A stretch of DNA of 64,000 nucleotides from NCBI GenBank assembly GCA_016716835.1, contig JADJUW010000001.1:1570001-1634000 (forward strand), read 5' to 3'. Under the pieces are notes generated by a model. That model was not told the DNA's origin and searched no databases. It saw only the letters and a program-made list of their open reading frames with translations. The first letter of the stretch is position 1. Each line of letters opens with the position of its first letter. Origin of the DNA: Myxococcales bacterium (GTDB taxonomy: Bacteria; Myxococcota_A; Polyangia; Haliangiales; Haliangiaceae). Shown here in pieces: positions 46,552 through 55,701 of this stretch. A program made the position numbers and the translations under genes.

Positions 46552-47394
46552 ATGTCATTCCGTCGCAAGGCTGATATTGTCGCGCATGAGCTGATCCACG
46601 CCATCGTGCGCGGGGACGTTGCGGTTGGCGGGATCCTCCCCAAGGAGGAACAATTGGCCATTACCTTCGGCGTTAATCGCCAGGTCGTGCGCGAAGCCAT
46701 GAAGACGCTCGAGGTCAACAACCTCGTACGCCCGATCAAACGGCGCGGCACCGAGGTCATGGACCCGCTGAGTTCGTCGAGCCCAGGCGTCTTGGCCGCC
46801 ATGCTGGCGCCCGCGCCCAACCGCATCGATATCGAGCTGCTCGGGTCGCTCCTTGAGACCCAGGCGATCGTCGAGTCGGAGATGTACCTGCTCGCGGCCC
46901 AGCGCGGCACCGAGGCCGATTTTCGTGCGATCGAAAAGATGTTGCCAGTGCTCGCCGGGTGCAAGACCGTCGCAGAGACGCAGCTGGCGTATCCCGCCTT
47001 CTATCGCACGGTCGCCAAGGCCAGCAAGAACCGCATCTTTGAGGTGCTGGGGCTGTGGAACGCCGAAGTCATCGGCGCGCTGATTGAAGTCCTCGCGGTG
47101 TCGCGGCCCAATAATGCCGAGTTTGCGATGGGCCTCACCCAGCTCATTGAGATGATCAAGAAGCGCAAGGGCGCCGAGGCCAAGCAGATGGTGCTGGCGT
47201 ACTATCAGTGGTACGTGCCACGGGTGCTCGCGGCGGCCAAGTTGGCCTCCAACAACCTGCCTGAGTTTACCGGGCTCTCGCTCGGCAAGTCCGCTATCAA
47301 GACGACGGCGGCCGCGGCCAAGCCCAAGCGTGGGAGTGCCGCCGCGGCCCCGCGCAAGGTTACGGCAACGGCGTCGCGTCGCCCAAAGCGGTAA
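46552..47394 (+). CDS. FadR/GntR-family transcriptional regulator
   Basis: A 280-residue regulator. The winged helix (residues ~8-70: LIHAIVRGDVAVGGILPKEE, QLAITFGVNRQVVREAMKTL, RPIKRRGTEV) is typical of the GntR family, and the helical effector domain (LETQAIVESEMYLLAAQRGT) of the FadR subgroup. The end is a Lys/Ala-rich tail (KRGSAAAAPRKVTATASRRP) not normal for the family. It is divergent from the phosphoesterase, whose expression it may control. The last 35 bases overlap birA convergently. Confidence 0.85.
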   Translation: MSFRRKADIVAHELIHAIVRGDVAVGGILPKEEQLAITFGVNRQVVREAMKTLEVNNLVRPIKRRGTEVMDPLSSSSPGVLAAMLAPAPNRIDIELLGSLLETQAIVESEMYLLAAQRGTEADFRAIEKMLPVLAGCKTVAETQLAYPAFYRTVAKASKNRIFEVLGLWNAEVIGALIEVLAVSRPNNAEFAMGLTQLIEMIKKRKGAEAKQMVLAYYQWYVPRVLAAAKLASNNLPEFTGLSLGKSAIKTTAAAAKPKRGSAAAAPRKVTATASRRPKR

Positions 47395-48160
47395 CCCGGC
47401 CGAGTTCGACCTCACCGGCGCGGATGGTCGTCGTCACACCATCGATGGCAACCATCAGCGCACCGTCGTCGGCCAACCCAACTAGCTCGGCAACCCGCGC
47501 GGCCTGCCCGGTGCCCACCCGCAATTCACACCGCCGTTCAGCCATCGCCTGCCACGTTGGCGAGATGGCGGCCATTCCCTCCTCGAGATAACGATCAAGC
47601 CACTGCTCGAGCGAGCCCCTAAGCCGCGCCACGACCTCGGCCCGACTCCCCCGGCCACCTGCCTGGTGAATACTGGTCGTGCGTGCCCCCTCCACCACCG
47701 GTGCGTTCGTGACATTGAGGCCAATGCCGACCACGACATATTCGAGCGCGCTGCCTCGGGTCACCGATTCAGTGAGAATGCCGCCTAGCTTGGCGACAAC
47801 GCCCGCATCGACGACCACGACGTCGTTGGGCCACTTCAGCGTTGCGGCCACGCCACAGGCGCGAACCGCCTCACACGCCGCCACGCCGGCCGCCAACGTT
47901 AGCCCCGCTGCGGCGGCCGGGGCGAGTGCCGGTCGCAACACGCACGACCAGAACACGCCCTCGCTGGCGGGCGCCTGCCATACCCTGCCCTGGCGCCCGC
48001 GACCGCGGGCTTGCCGCAACGCCGTCACCACCGTGCCGTGCGCCGCGCCGTTCGCCGCCAGCCGAGCGGCTTCATCGTTGGTTGATTCGCACGTCGCCAG
48101 CTCGATCGTGCGAAGCCCAAGCCAAGGCGCGCGCGAGGCCGCCGACATCGGGCTACGCAA
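47360..48160 (-). CDS. birA: Biotin-[acetyl-CoA-carboxylase] ligase
   Basis: A 266-residue ligase without an N-terminal DNA-binding domain, so a monofunctional BirA. The biotinyl-5'-AMP site reads RQARGRGRQGRVWQAPASEG (GRGRxGR), with ATLKWPNDVVVVDAGVVAKL (KWPND) and KLGGILTE, and a C-terminal SH3-like domain. It biotinylates acetyl-CoA carboxylase and other carboxylases. It overlaps nadC by eight bases; ATG at 48148 is an alternative start. nadC-birA pairing is common. Confidence 0.94.
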   Translation of the reverse strand: MRSPMSAASRAPWLGLRTIELATCESTNDEAARLAANGAAHGTVVTALRQARGRGRQGRVWQAPASEGVFWSCVLRPALAPAAAAGLTLAAGVAACEAVRACGVAATLKWPNDVVVVDAGVVAKLGGILTESVTRGSALEYVVVGIGLNVTNAPVVEGARTTSIHQAGGRGSRAEVVARLRGSLEQWLDRYLEEGMAAISPTWQAMAERRCELRVGTGQAARVAELVGLADDGALMVAIDGVTTTIRAGEVELGRVTALGDATPLP

Positions 48161-49010
48161 AATCCAGCGCTAGATCGACCGCCGCCGCCGAGTGCGTCAG
48201 CGCGCCAACCGAAATATAATCCGCACCCGCCTCGGCAAAGTCTCGCACCGAGGCGAGCGTCACGCCGCCCGACACCTCGACGCGCACGCCAGCCTGACGG
48301 CACCGCGGCACCGCTTGCCGTACCATGTCCGGCGAAAAATTGTCGAGCAACACGGTGTCGACGCCGCATGCCAGCGCCTCATCCAACATCGCTAGCGAAT
48401 CAACCTCGATCTCGATCCGCAGCGTATGCGGCGCGTGCGCCTTGGCCTTGCTAAGCGCCGCCGTTACGCCGCCGCACGCCGCGATATGATTGTCTTTGAT
48501 GAGGATGCCCGATCCCAAATCGGCACGATGATTGCCGCAGCCGCCGGCGACCACGGCGGCTTTTTCGAGCGCGCGATAGCCTGGGGTCGTCTTGCGGGTG
48601 TCGACGACGCGCGACGCCGTGCCCGCCACCGCCGCGGCATAAGCGCTGGCGCTGGTGGCCACGCCGGAGAGCCGTTGCGCAAAATTGAGCGCGGTGCGCT
48701 CGGCCTCAAGGATGCCGCGCGCGCCGCCGACGATGGTTGCGACCTTGTCGCCGCGGCTTAGCCGAGCGCCGTCCGCGACATGCAGCGTCACGTGCAACGA
48801 CGGATCGATGCGCGAAAAGACGTACGCCACCAAGTCCGCGCCAAAAAATGTAAGGGGTTGCCGCGCCACGAGATGCGCCGTCGCGGCCTGCTCGCTGGCG
48901 CCGACGGTCGCGGCCGAGGTGACATCGCCGCGCCCGAGGTCTTCGTCGATTGCCAGCTCGACCAAGCGCTGCACCGCCGGCAAGGCGGCGAGCCCGTGTG
49001 CAATTACCAT
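48153..49010 (-). CDS. nadC: Nicotinate-nucleotide pyrophosphorylase (quinolinate phosphoribosyltransferase)
   Basis: A 285-residue enzyme converting quinolinate and PRPP to nicotinate mononucleotide in NAD synthesis. Visible motifs are LAIDEDLGRGDVTSAATVG, ERTALNFAQRLSGVATSASA, VVDTRKTTPGYRALEKAAVV, GSGILIKDNHIAACGG, IEIEVDSLAMLDEALA and VEVSGGVTLASVRDFAEAG. The ATG at 49010 fits the family length; the frame to 49088 has an unlikely Cys-rich extension. It follows the CPBP protease by 25 bases. Confidence 0.96.
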   Translation of the reverse strand: MVIAHGLAALPAVQRLVELAIDEDLGRGDVTSAATVGASEQAATAHLVARQPLTFFGADLVAYVFSRIDPSLHVTLHVADGARLSRGDKVATIVGGARGILEAERTALNFAQRLSGVATSASAYAAAVAGTASRVVDTRKTTPGYRALEKAAVVAGGCGNHRADLGSGILIKDNHIAACGGVTAALSKAKAHAPHTLRIEIEVDSLAMLDEALACGVDTVLLDNFSPDMVRQAVPRCRQAGVRVEVSGGVTLASVRDFAEAGADYISVGALTHSAAAVDLALDFA

Positions 49011-49035
49011 GCGAGAAGAGGTACCACGGCGCGCG

Positions 49036-49791
49036 TCAACGCAGCAAGGATAGCTCAAGCAGGCGCACCAGAATGTTCGAATACGCATGCGCCAAGATGG
49101 GCGCCACCAGGCTACCGGTTTTCACCCGCAGCCAGGCAAATGCCAACGCCGGGAAAAACGTCGCCAGCGCGCGTGGATCGCCGTCCTTGGGCAAATGCAC
49201 CAACGCGAACATGAGCGACGACAGCCAGATGGCGCGGTCCAAGGGGACGCCGGCCACCGTCCGCGACAAACGCGGCGGCGCTGCCACTGGCACGCCCGCA
49301 CCCGCTGGCGACGTGCCGAGCAGCCCCAACATCATGCCGCGAAAAAACAACTCTTCGGGGAGGGCAACCACCAAGAGCTGCACCAAGACAAACTCGCCGA
49401 AGCGATCAGGCAGCACGGGCCAATGTGCGCCGTCGATGCCAAGATAGGCCCCGCACATGCCGCGCGGCGCAAGCTCGGCCAGGCCCGGCGCCTGGCACAC
49501 GACTTCGTAAAACCCGACAAACGCGACGATGAAGATCGGCGTGATGACGGCGGCATAAACGGCGCTCCAACCCAGCGCGGACCGTAGGCCGTGTAGGTGC
49601 AGCCCCCAATCAAACAGCGTCAGCCCGTGGCGTGCGGCGATAACGTCCGGCACCAACAAAAACCATAAGGCGATGCCGGCGCTGCCGAGATGCCCCACCG
49701 CAGGAATCTGCACATTGATCCGCACCAGCATCAGCATGACCACGAAGGTCACGCCAAATATCAACCAGGCTTGTCGCGGGCCGGCTACCAC
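49036..49791 (-). CDS. CPBP-family intramembrane glutamic protease
   Basis: A 251-residue polytopic membrane protein from a GTG at 49791, which overlaps the stop of the barrel gene by seven bases; an ATG at 49737 is possible. The Rce1/CPBP motifs are all present: LPEELFFRGMM (EExxxR), FALVH (FxxxH) and HAYSN (HxxxN). In Myxococcota some CPBP proteases (MrtC/MrtX) process C-terminal sorting tails. Whether this one does is unknown. It is in a run with a lipoprotein and an outer-membrane barrel. Confidence 0.85.
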   Translation of the reverse strand: MVAGPRQAWLIFGVTFVVMLMLVRINVQIPAVGHLGSAGIALWFLLVPDVIAARHGLTLFDWGLHLHGLRSALGWSAVYAAVITPIFIVAFVGFYEVVCQAPGLAELAPRGMCGAYLGIDGAHWPVLPDRFGEFVLVQLLVVALPEELFFRGMMLGLLGTSPAGAGVPVAAPPRLSRTVAGVPLDRAIWLSSLMFALVHLPKDGDPRALATFFPALAFAWLRVKTGSLVAPILAHAYSNILVRLLELSLLR

Positions 49792-51563
49792 AAGAACATG
49801 AAGCTGGTTTGCACGGTGTACGAGCTGTCGGCGTTCGGCAGCTGGCTCTTGAGCGCCTCGCCAAAGCGAAGATATGCCGTCTCGAGCCCGAGCCGCATAT
49901 GGCCGTTGGCAAAGGTGGTGCGCACCGCGAGATCGAACTCGGTGCCGAGATATTTCGAAGCGGTCTGGCCTGGGCCACACACCGCGGCGCAGGCATAGAA
50001 CAGCGAGGCCGTCGAGCCCAGCTTGTCGGCCCACGCCATCAGGACGCCACCCACGACCTCAAGGCCCAGGGACTTCGTGATCGCCATTTGCGGGCGATAG
50101 CGCACCTTGGGGAAGAGGTAGTTCGCATTGATCACGCCGCCCTGCGAGAAGAAGCCATAGGCGCCCTGCGGTGCCGTTTCAGACGCCAGCGGCACGCCGT
50201 AGGTGCGCGCCGAGTGCTCGCGCAGCGTTTCTTCGAACAAGATCATCCCAACGTTGAAGTCGGGATGAATGGCGCGCTGCCGCAGATCTTCGTCGGCGAG
50301 CGAGTCATCGCCCGAAGCGTGCCCCAGCTCGAGCAGGCCATCGAGTTCATCAGACACGTAGCCAAAGCGCGCGACGCCGGCGCGAATATCGGCCTTCTTC
50401 TTGTTATTTTGCCCAGGGAACGGGACGCCGCCAAAGGTGGTGCCGCCGATCTTGTAGAGCTCGCCCTCGGTAAACCACGTGCCGTAGCGAATTTTCCACC
50501 AGATGTCGGCGATCCACACCTTGGAGCCGGTGTCGATGCAAGGGAAGTCCTCGCCTTCAAAGCTGCCACAGGTTTGATCTGGATCGAGCGCGGAGGGTTT
50601 CTGCGAGCTCTGCTCGGCGGTCCGATAGACGCCGTAGAAACCGACGCGCAGCTCGTCGGTGTAACGCACCTGCTCCCAGTCCGGATCATTGTAGACCGCG
50701 AGGAAGACGTGCTGCTTGACGTCATCGTTGGCGCCGCGCGAAATATAACCCTGTTGCCCAAGCGGGCGAAACCGCCGTTCGTACCCTTCGTTGAGCAGCC
50801 ATGGCGATTCGCTGAGCACGTCAAAGGCGTAGCCCATGACAAAATTCGACGACGTGTCGGCTTGCTTGGTGATCGTCTTGTAGATGCTCAGTGGCTTGGT
50901 GACAAACAGGATCCTATCAGCGGTCGAGCCGAAATGTTTGTCGCCAAAGTCTTCCGAGGTGAAGTGATCGCCAATACGTCGAGCGGGCTTGCCAGCCGGC
51001 GTCGTGGCGTCGAGGTGGCCGCTGCCGCCACCATTGGCCAAGAGCCCCATGCCCCAATGCGACGGCATGCGCCCAATGCGCACCACGCCAACCGGGATCT
51101 GAAATTCGAGCCAAGCGCGCTTAACCGCGATGGTCGGCGACTCATCGCCGCCGTAGAGATAGTGCTGCCCCAAAAAGTACTGATTGGAGCCATCGGTGGC
51201 AAACAGCGGCGACGAGGCGACACCATTGTTGTCGCCCCATAGCACGTCGTCGATGCCATCCATCTGCATCGAGAACTTCGCGATCTTGCCGTACGAAACC
51301 GACGGCATCAGGCGAAACCGGCTCATGATGTACGACGTCTTGCGAATTTCCGGCACGACGACGGTCTCGCCGGCCGGCAGATACATCATTTCTTGTCGGT
51401 CCTCCGGCGCCAAATTCGTCAGCTTGACGGTGCGCGTGCGGAAGTAGCCTTCCGACGCCCACGTTATTTCTGACGCATCTGCCATCGCCGATGCCGACCA
51501 GCCAAGCAGCGCCACCAGGGCCGCCGCACCACCGCAATTGATCAATCCATGTCGATTCATCAC
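49785..51563 (-). CDS. Outer-membrane beta-barrel protein
   Basis: A 592-residue protein with a Sec signal (GGAAALVALLGWSASAMADA) and a chain of amphipathic strands ending in SSYTVQTSFMFLW, an aromatic-terminated last strand typical of outer-membrane barrels. Internal features such as WLEFQIPVGVVRIGRMPSHW, GMGLLANGGG and FTEGELYKIGG resemble large myxobacterial barrels of the TIGR04551 type. The function is unknown. It follows the lipoprotein at 51602 by 38 bases and overlaps the CPBP gene, so the three are probably co-expressed. Confidence 0.78.
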   Translation of the reverse strand: MMNRHGLINCGGAAALVALLGWSASAMADASEITWASEGYFRTRTVKLTNLAPEDRQEMMYLPAGETVVVPEIRKTSYIMSRFRLMPSVSYGKIAKFSMQMDGIDDVLWGDNNGVASSPLFATDGSNQYFLGQHYLYGGDESPTIAVKRAWLEFQIPVGVVRIGRMPSHWGMGLLANGGGSGHLDATTPAGKPARRIGDHFTSEDFGDKHFGSTADRILFVTKPLSIYKTITKQADTSSNFVMGYAFDVLSESPWLLNEGYERRFRPLGQQGYISRGANDDVKQHVFLAVYNDPDWEQVRYTDELRVGFYGVYRTAEQSSQKPSALDPDQTCGSFEGEDFPCIDTGSKVWIADIWWKIRYGTWFTEGELYKIGGTTFGGVPFPGQNNKKKADIRAGVARFGYVSDELDGLLELGHASGDDSLADEDLRQRAIHPDFNVGMILFEETLREHSARTYGVPLASETAPQGAYGFFSQGGVINANYLFPKVRYRPQMAITKSLGLEVVGGVLMAWADKLGSTASLFYACAAVCGPGQTASKYLGTEFDLAVRTTFANGHMRLGLETAYLRFGEALKSQLPNADSSYTVQTSFMFLW

Positions 51564-51601
51564 AAACCCTCACCCAACGTTACGAATGTTAACGAATGTT
51601 A

Positions 51602-52459
51602 TTAGTCGCGAAGCACGTCGACGCCGGCCGTGATGACTGAATCAGCCAACACGGGGGTCGCGACCTCGCCAATGAGGGTTTTCTCGTCGGCATCGGCATC
51701 GGCCTGCGTGAGGTAGCCCCACACTTGGATGTAGACATTGGTCGAGGAATCAGGGATCTCGAGGATCGCAAACTCACCCGAGCGGTTCGTCGCCGACAAG
51801 GTCGTAACGGGCACCGTGTTGACATAAAACACCAAGGCGCCGCTGACGGGCGAATCGCTGCCCGAAGTCGTGCTGACCCGCGCGAACGCGTTCATGACGG
51901 GAGCGCCGTTGCAGTCAAGCGCCGTGCCGGCGAGCACCCCGGTGCCTGGCGTGCGCGTGACTTGAACAAACGATGGGAGCGCGTTGGCGATCGTAAGCGA
52001 CGCACCTGGTACGCGGTCTTCGGCGTTGGCCGTGTCGCTGTAATAGTTGCCAAGCGAAAACGTGGCGAGGTGGTCGTCGGCTTCTAGCTTGTAGCTGATG
52101 CGGGTCTCGCCGGCGGGGATGGTGACCTCGAACTCGCCGTCGCCATTGGCGGTTTGAGTCGCCAGCGCGGTGTCAAAGTCCGTGCCCGAATACACCGTAA
52201 TCGAGGCATCGGCGATGGCCGGGCCGCCTGCGACGCCCAGCTCATAGGTCAAACCGGCCAGCGTGAAACTGTCGGCGTATGGCACATCTTCCGACGCCGT
52301 GTTTAGGCACGACAAGTCGATGGTTCCGTCATCAACCGCCAGCGGTGGCGCGAGCGCGGCCGGCGGCGGATCGTCGTCGCCACCGCAACCCATTGCGAGC
52401 GCGGCGCCCAAAGACAGTGCCAGGACATTACATTGCATCAGCGTGTTTTTCGTCTTCAT
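51602..52459 (-). CDS. Lipoprotein with carboxypeptidase-regulatory/Ig-like repeats
   Basis: A 285-residue lipoprotein. The signal (VLALSLGAALAMGC) ends in an AMGC lipobox, followed by GGDDDPPPAALAP. The body has beta-sandwich segments (ITVYSGTDFDTALATQTANG, DGEFEVTIPAGETRISYKLE, GTALDCNGAPVMNAFARVST) resembling CarboxypepD-reg domains. The ATG at 52459 was chosen because the signal starts there. It is the first gene of the barrel-CPBP-nadC-birA run and is divergent from the aldolase. Confidence 0.75.
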   Translation of the reverse strand: MKTKNTLMQCNVLALSLGAALAMGCGGDDDPPPAALAPPLAVDDGTIDLSCLNTASEDVPYADSFTLAGLTYELGVAGGPAIADASITVYSGTDFDTALATQTANGDGEFEVTIPAGETRISYKLEADDHLATFSLGNYYSDTANAEDRVPGASLTIANALPSFVQVTRTPGTGVLAGTALDCNGAPVMNAFARVSTTSGSDSPVSGALVFYVNTVPVTTLSATNRSGEFAILEIPDSSTNVYIQVWGYLTQADADADEKTLIGEVATPVLADSVITAGVDVLRD

Positions 52460-52617
52460 TGTGGCCTCGGGTGCAGTGGTAGCGGCATCGCCGCGCAGAT
52501 GCAACCGGCGCGCGCGCGTATGGCGACTGGGGGGCGAGGCGAAGATCACTCGGTAACGCGTCGCAGCACGACTTGCGCTCTAAGTCTCATTGTCGGTACA
52601 TTGCGACGAGGAGCCAT

Positions 52618-53685
52618 ATGTCACGTTCTGTCGACCAAATCCGCACCTTGCTGGGCAGCCACGAGGGCCTGCTCGATCACCAGTGCAAGACCATAGATAA
52701 GGCCGCGCTTCACCTGCCAGGCCCCCGCTACATCGATGAGGTTTTGGTGCAAAGCGACCGTCCACCGCGTGTGCTGGTGTCGCTGCAACATATGTTCAAC
52801 ACCGGACGCCTAGGCGGCACCGGCTATCTATCGATCTTGCCGGTCGATCAAGGCATCGAGCACTCCGCGGCCGCCTCGTTCGCGCCCAATCTGCCGATGT
52901 TTGATCCCGAGAGCGTCGTGCAACTTGCGTATGAAGGTGGCTGCAACGCGGTGGCGTCGACGTTCGGCGGGCTTGGCATTATTGCGCGCAAATGGGCGCA
53001 TCGCATTCCGCTGATCGTCAAGATCAACCACAACGAGCTGCTCTCGTATCCAAACACGCACGACCAGACGATGTATGGCCGCGTGCGCCAGTGCTACGAC
53101 ATGGGCGCGCTGGGCGTTGGCGCCACGGTCTACTGGGGATCGAGCGAATCGCGCCGCCAGTTGCTCGAGGTCGCTGAGGCCTTTGCCGAGGCAAAATCGC
53201 TTGGCATGTTCACCGTGCTTTGGTGTTACGTGCGCAACAACGCTTTTAAGACGGCGCAAGCAGATCACAACGTATCGGCCGACCTTGAAGGCCAGGCCAA
53301 TCACCTCGGCGTGACGATTTCGGCGGATATCATCAAGCAGAAGCTGCCCGAGGGCAACGGCGGGTACAACGACCCTGCGCTTAAGGGCTTTGGCAAGACG
53401 CACAAGAGCGTGTACAGCGACCTTACAAGCTCCCATGTGATCGACCAGACGCGCTATCAAGTCGCCAACTGCTACATGGGGCGCATCGGCCTCATTAACA
53501 GTGGCGGCGCCTCGGGCACCAATGACCTGCAAGATGCCGTCGCAACCGCGGTGATCAATAAGCGCGCCGGCGGCATGGGCCTAATTTCTGGGCGCAAGGC
53601 ATTTCAGCGGCCGCTGCGGTCAGGCGTCGAGCTGCTCAACGCGATCCAGGACGTCTATTTGTGTCGAGATGTTACGATTGCTTAG
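52618..53685 (+). CDS. fbaB: Class I fructose-bisphosphate aldolase (FbaB/DhnA type)
   Basis: A 355-residue aldolase of the FbaB family used in glycolysis and gluconeogenesis. LSILPVDQGIEHSAAASFAP, the Schiff-base lysine in PLIVKINHNELLSYP, GALGVGATVYWGSSESRRQL and VINKRAGGMGLISGRKAFQR are the conserved blocks. The ATG at 52618 has GAGGAG upstream, and a longer frame to 52573 was rejected. It is divergent from the lipoprotein at 52459. Confidence 0.95.
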   Translation: MSRSVDQIRTLLGSHEGLLDHQCKTIDKAALHLPGPRYIDEVLVQSDRPPRVLVSLQHMFNTGRLGGTGYLSILPVDQGIEHSAAASFAPNLPMFDPESVVQLAYEGGCNAVASTFGGLGIIARKWAHRIPLIVKINHNELLSYPNTHDQTMYGRVRQCYDMGALGVGATVYWGSSESRRQLLEVAEAFAEAKSLGMFTVLWCYVRNNAFKTAQADHNVSADLEGQANHLGVTISADIIKQKLPEGNGGYNDPALKGFGKTHKSVYSDLTSSHVIDQTRYQVANCYMGRIGLINSGGASGTNDLQDAVATAVINKRAGGMGLISGRKAFQRPLRSGVELLNAIQDVYLCRDVTIA

Positions 53686-53790
53686 CAGGGCGCCTTGGCT
53701 GATGAGCCGCCCTTTCGGCGCCGGCGCGGCATGTGCGCAGGTGTGGGCAGGACGCGTCGCGACAGAGAATGAGGCGGCTGTGGTTTGGTG

Positions 53791-53806
53791 AACCTTAGCT
53801 AAGGTT
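53791..53806. promoter_or_regulatory. 16-bp perfect palindrome before the MshEN-protein gene
   Basis: AACCTTAGCTAAGGTT is a perfect palindrome that ends 12 bases before the GTG at 53819 and contains the only AAGG-like ribosome binding site. It could be an operator whose occupancy also blocks initiation. No similar site was noticed elsewhere in the window. Confidence 0.5.
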
Positions 53807-53818
53807 GCTACCATTTAT

Positions 53819-55384
53819 GTGGTGTCACGGCTGGGACAATTACTACTAGACGCCGGAGTCATTACTCCCGCCCAGCTAGATGAAGCATTGCGCGCCCAAG
53901 TGCTCTACGGTGGTCGTCTAGGCACCAACCTCGTCGACCTAGACTTTGTCACCCTTGACGAACTCGCGACGGCATTAGCGCAGCTCCACGACATGGTGCC
54001 CGCGCTATCGCCCCACTTCGAGCGCTGCGATGTCGAGGTACAGGAACGCTTGCCGCCTGAATTTGCGGCCATGCATATGGCGGTGCCCATTGGCTACCTG
54101 GCCGATGGCACCAGCCGCATCGCCGTCGCGACGCCAGGCCCGCTTGCGGTCGATGTGATGGAGCGGCTCGCGGTGTACCTTGGCTGCGAGGTGTCGCAGA
54201 TTATCTTGGCGATCGCTGGGGAATTGCGCCTGCGCTTCTACCTCGAGCGCTGCTATGGCGTGGCGAGAACCAGCCGTTACCTCCGCGTCCGCCGCCAATC
54301 GGGCAGCCATTTGCCAATCCCGCAAGCCGAAGCGGAGCTGGAATCCGCCCTGGAGGAGCCAGGCAGCCGCACCGAAGTGCTGTTCCCACCACCGCCACCA
54401 GCGGCAACCGCGTCCTCGCTCGAAGGCGTTCCCGAGCGCATCGGTTCGTTTGAAGTGTCGGCCGAGGCCGGCAATATTCTCGCGCCTAGCCTGCAGCGGC
54501 GCTTTGTGCGCACCGTCTCGGAGCGCCTGGAACTGGACGAGCCGGTGTTGCCGCCAGCGCAGGACGCCGAGCCCGAGCCGACCATCCCCACCCAACAAGT
54601 CGAGGCTCCGGTACCCCAGGCAGCCAGCGAGCCCGAGCTGCCGCTCGCAGCTGAGGCCCTGGAACTTGCCACGGAGCCCTCGCCTCCAGAGGCGGCCGCG
54701 CCGCACCTTGAATCGCCACTGGCTCACGCCGCCGCAGCTCCACTTGAGCTCGACCTCACCCCTGAGGCTGAACAAGCTCAGGCGCGTGAGGCCTCGCTTG
54801 CCGGCGATTTGTCGAGCTCCACGCTGGGACGCATGGATGTCCGGCGGCTCGCACGCGCGCTGCCCAGCGATCCGGCAGATCAAGAGCTCGAAACGCTCGA
54901 GCATTTTCTGCGCGCGATCCGCCGCGCGCAAAGTCGCGAGCGGATCGCCGAGTTGGCACTTAGCGCGCTTGCCCGCTTCTCCCCGGCCGCCATCGAAACC
55001 GCCGTGCTCTTTGTCGTTCGCGAACATTTTGCCATTGGCTGGAAAGGCATCGCCGGGGAGTCAGACCTGAAGGGACTCGATCAAGTCGCGGTGGATCTTC
55101 AGGAACCGTCGTTGCTGTCCACGGCGCACCAATGCGGCGATATCGCGACCCTCGTGCCGGCGAACGACGCGCCTGCGTTTGTCGATGAACGCCTTTGGCT
55201 CGCGCTCGCGACGCTGCCGCCCTTTGAGGCCGCGGCGTGTCCCGTGCAGATTGGTGGGCAAAGCGTCTGCCTTTATTACATTCAAGGCACCGCCTCGCTC
55301 GCCGATGCGCTGACCGTGCTGCAGCAGATCGCCGAGGCGACGGCGGGCGGCTTTGCGCGCATGTTCCGCGCCGCCCAGCGCTAA
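53819..55384 (+). CDS. MshEN-domain protein with GAF-like C-terminus
   Basis: A 521-residue protein. The N-terminal ~130 residues (RLGQLLLDAGVITPAQLDEA, LRAQVLYGGRLGTNLVDLDF, LATALAQLHDMVPAL) match the MshEN/GspE-N fold that binds c-di-GMP in type II/IV secretion and pilus ATPases. The ATPase domain is absent. A long Pro/Ala/Glu linker leads to a C-terminal ~150-residue domain (LETLEHFLRAIRRAQSRERI, LFVVREHFAIGWKGIAGESD) that looks like a GAF-type sensor. It may be a c-di-GMP effector acting on the pilus or a secretion system. The GTG at 53819 is preceded by a palindrome. Operon partners are not evident. Confidence 0.75.
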   Translation: MVSRLGQLLLDAGVITPAQLDEALRAQVLYGGRLGTNLVDLDFVTLDELATALAQLHDMVPALSPHFERCDVEVQERLPPEFAAMHMAVPIGYLADGTSRIAVATPGPLAVDVMERLAVYLGCEVSQIILAIAGELRLRFYLERCYGVARTSRYLRVRRQSGSHLPIPQAEAELESALEEPGSRTEVLFPPPPPAATASSLEGVPERIGSFEVSAEAGNILAPSLQRRFVRTVSERLELDEPVLPPAQDAEPEPTIPTQQVEAPVPQAASEPELPLAAEALELATEPSPPEAAAPHLESPLAHAAAAPLELDLTPEAEQAQAREASLAGDLSSSTLGRMDVRRLARALPSDPADQELETLEHFLRAIRRAQSRERIAELALSALARFSPAAIETAVLFVVREHFAIGWKGIAGESDLKGLDQVAVDLQEPSLLSTAHQCGDIATLVPANDAPAFVDERLWLALATLPPFEAAACPVQIGGQSVCLYYIQGTASLADALTVLQQIAEATAGGFARMFRAAQR

Positions 55385-55404
55385 AACCACCGCGGCTGAG
55401 CGCG

Positions 55405-55572
55405 CTAGGCCGCGTCGATCATCGCCCAAATGACCAACACCGCGGTCGCCACCAACCACGTTGCCAAGAGCATTTGCAAGCCACGCGTCGTGCCAGCCGC
55501 GAGCTTGGCGCCGTGGTCCTCATGACCCAAATCGTGGCGATGCTTGCGGCGAACGTCGGGCGGATTGGCCAT
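55405..55572 (-). CDS. Small single-helix membrane protein, hypothetical
   Basis: A possible 55-residue protein: a polar His/Arg-rich start (MANPPDVRRKHRHDLGHEDH) and one transmembrane helix (MLLATWLVATAVLVIWAMI) ending in DAA. It lies in the gap between the MshEN gene and dnaG, facing away from dnaG. The composition is consistent with a real small membrane protein, but there is no family match I recognise and no good ribosome binding site. ATG at 55620 could extend it. Confidence 0.35.
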   Translation of the reverse strand: MANPPDVRRKHRHDLGHEDHGAKLAAGTTRGLQMLLATWLVATAVLVIWAMIDAA

Positions 55573-55701
55573 GCGCAGACCATGCCAAAGCGCGCCAGCT
55601 AGGTCAATGACAGGGGCCATCCGCGGCTGCGGGCGGTCGCAATGGGCGCCCAAATCAGATTTCGCTTCACGCCCAGATCCGCTATACCCGCCCGCCCCCA
55701 T

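Noticed and set aside
49809..51242. 477-codon plus-strand frame opposite the outer-membrane barrel
   Set aside because: No signal peptide or motif; the minus strand has a signal, strands and a terminal aromatic residue.
51582..51601. Tandem copy of ACGAATGTTA before the barrel gene
   Set aside because: Two 10-base units overlapping the lipoprotein stop; too little to call a regulatory site or repeat element.
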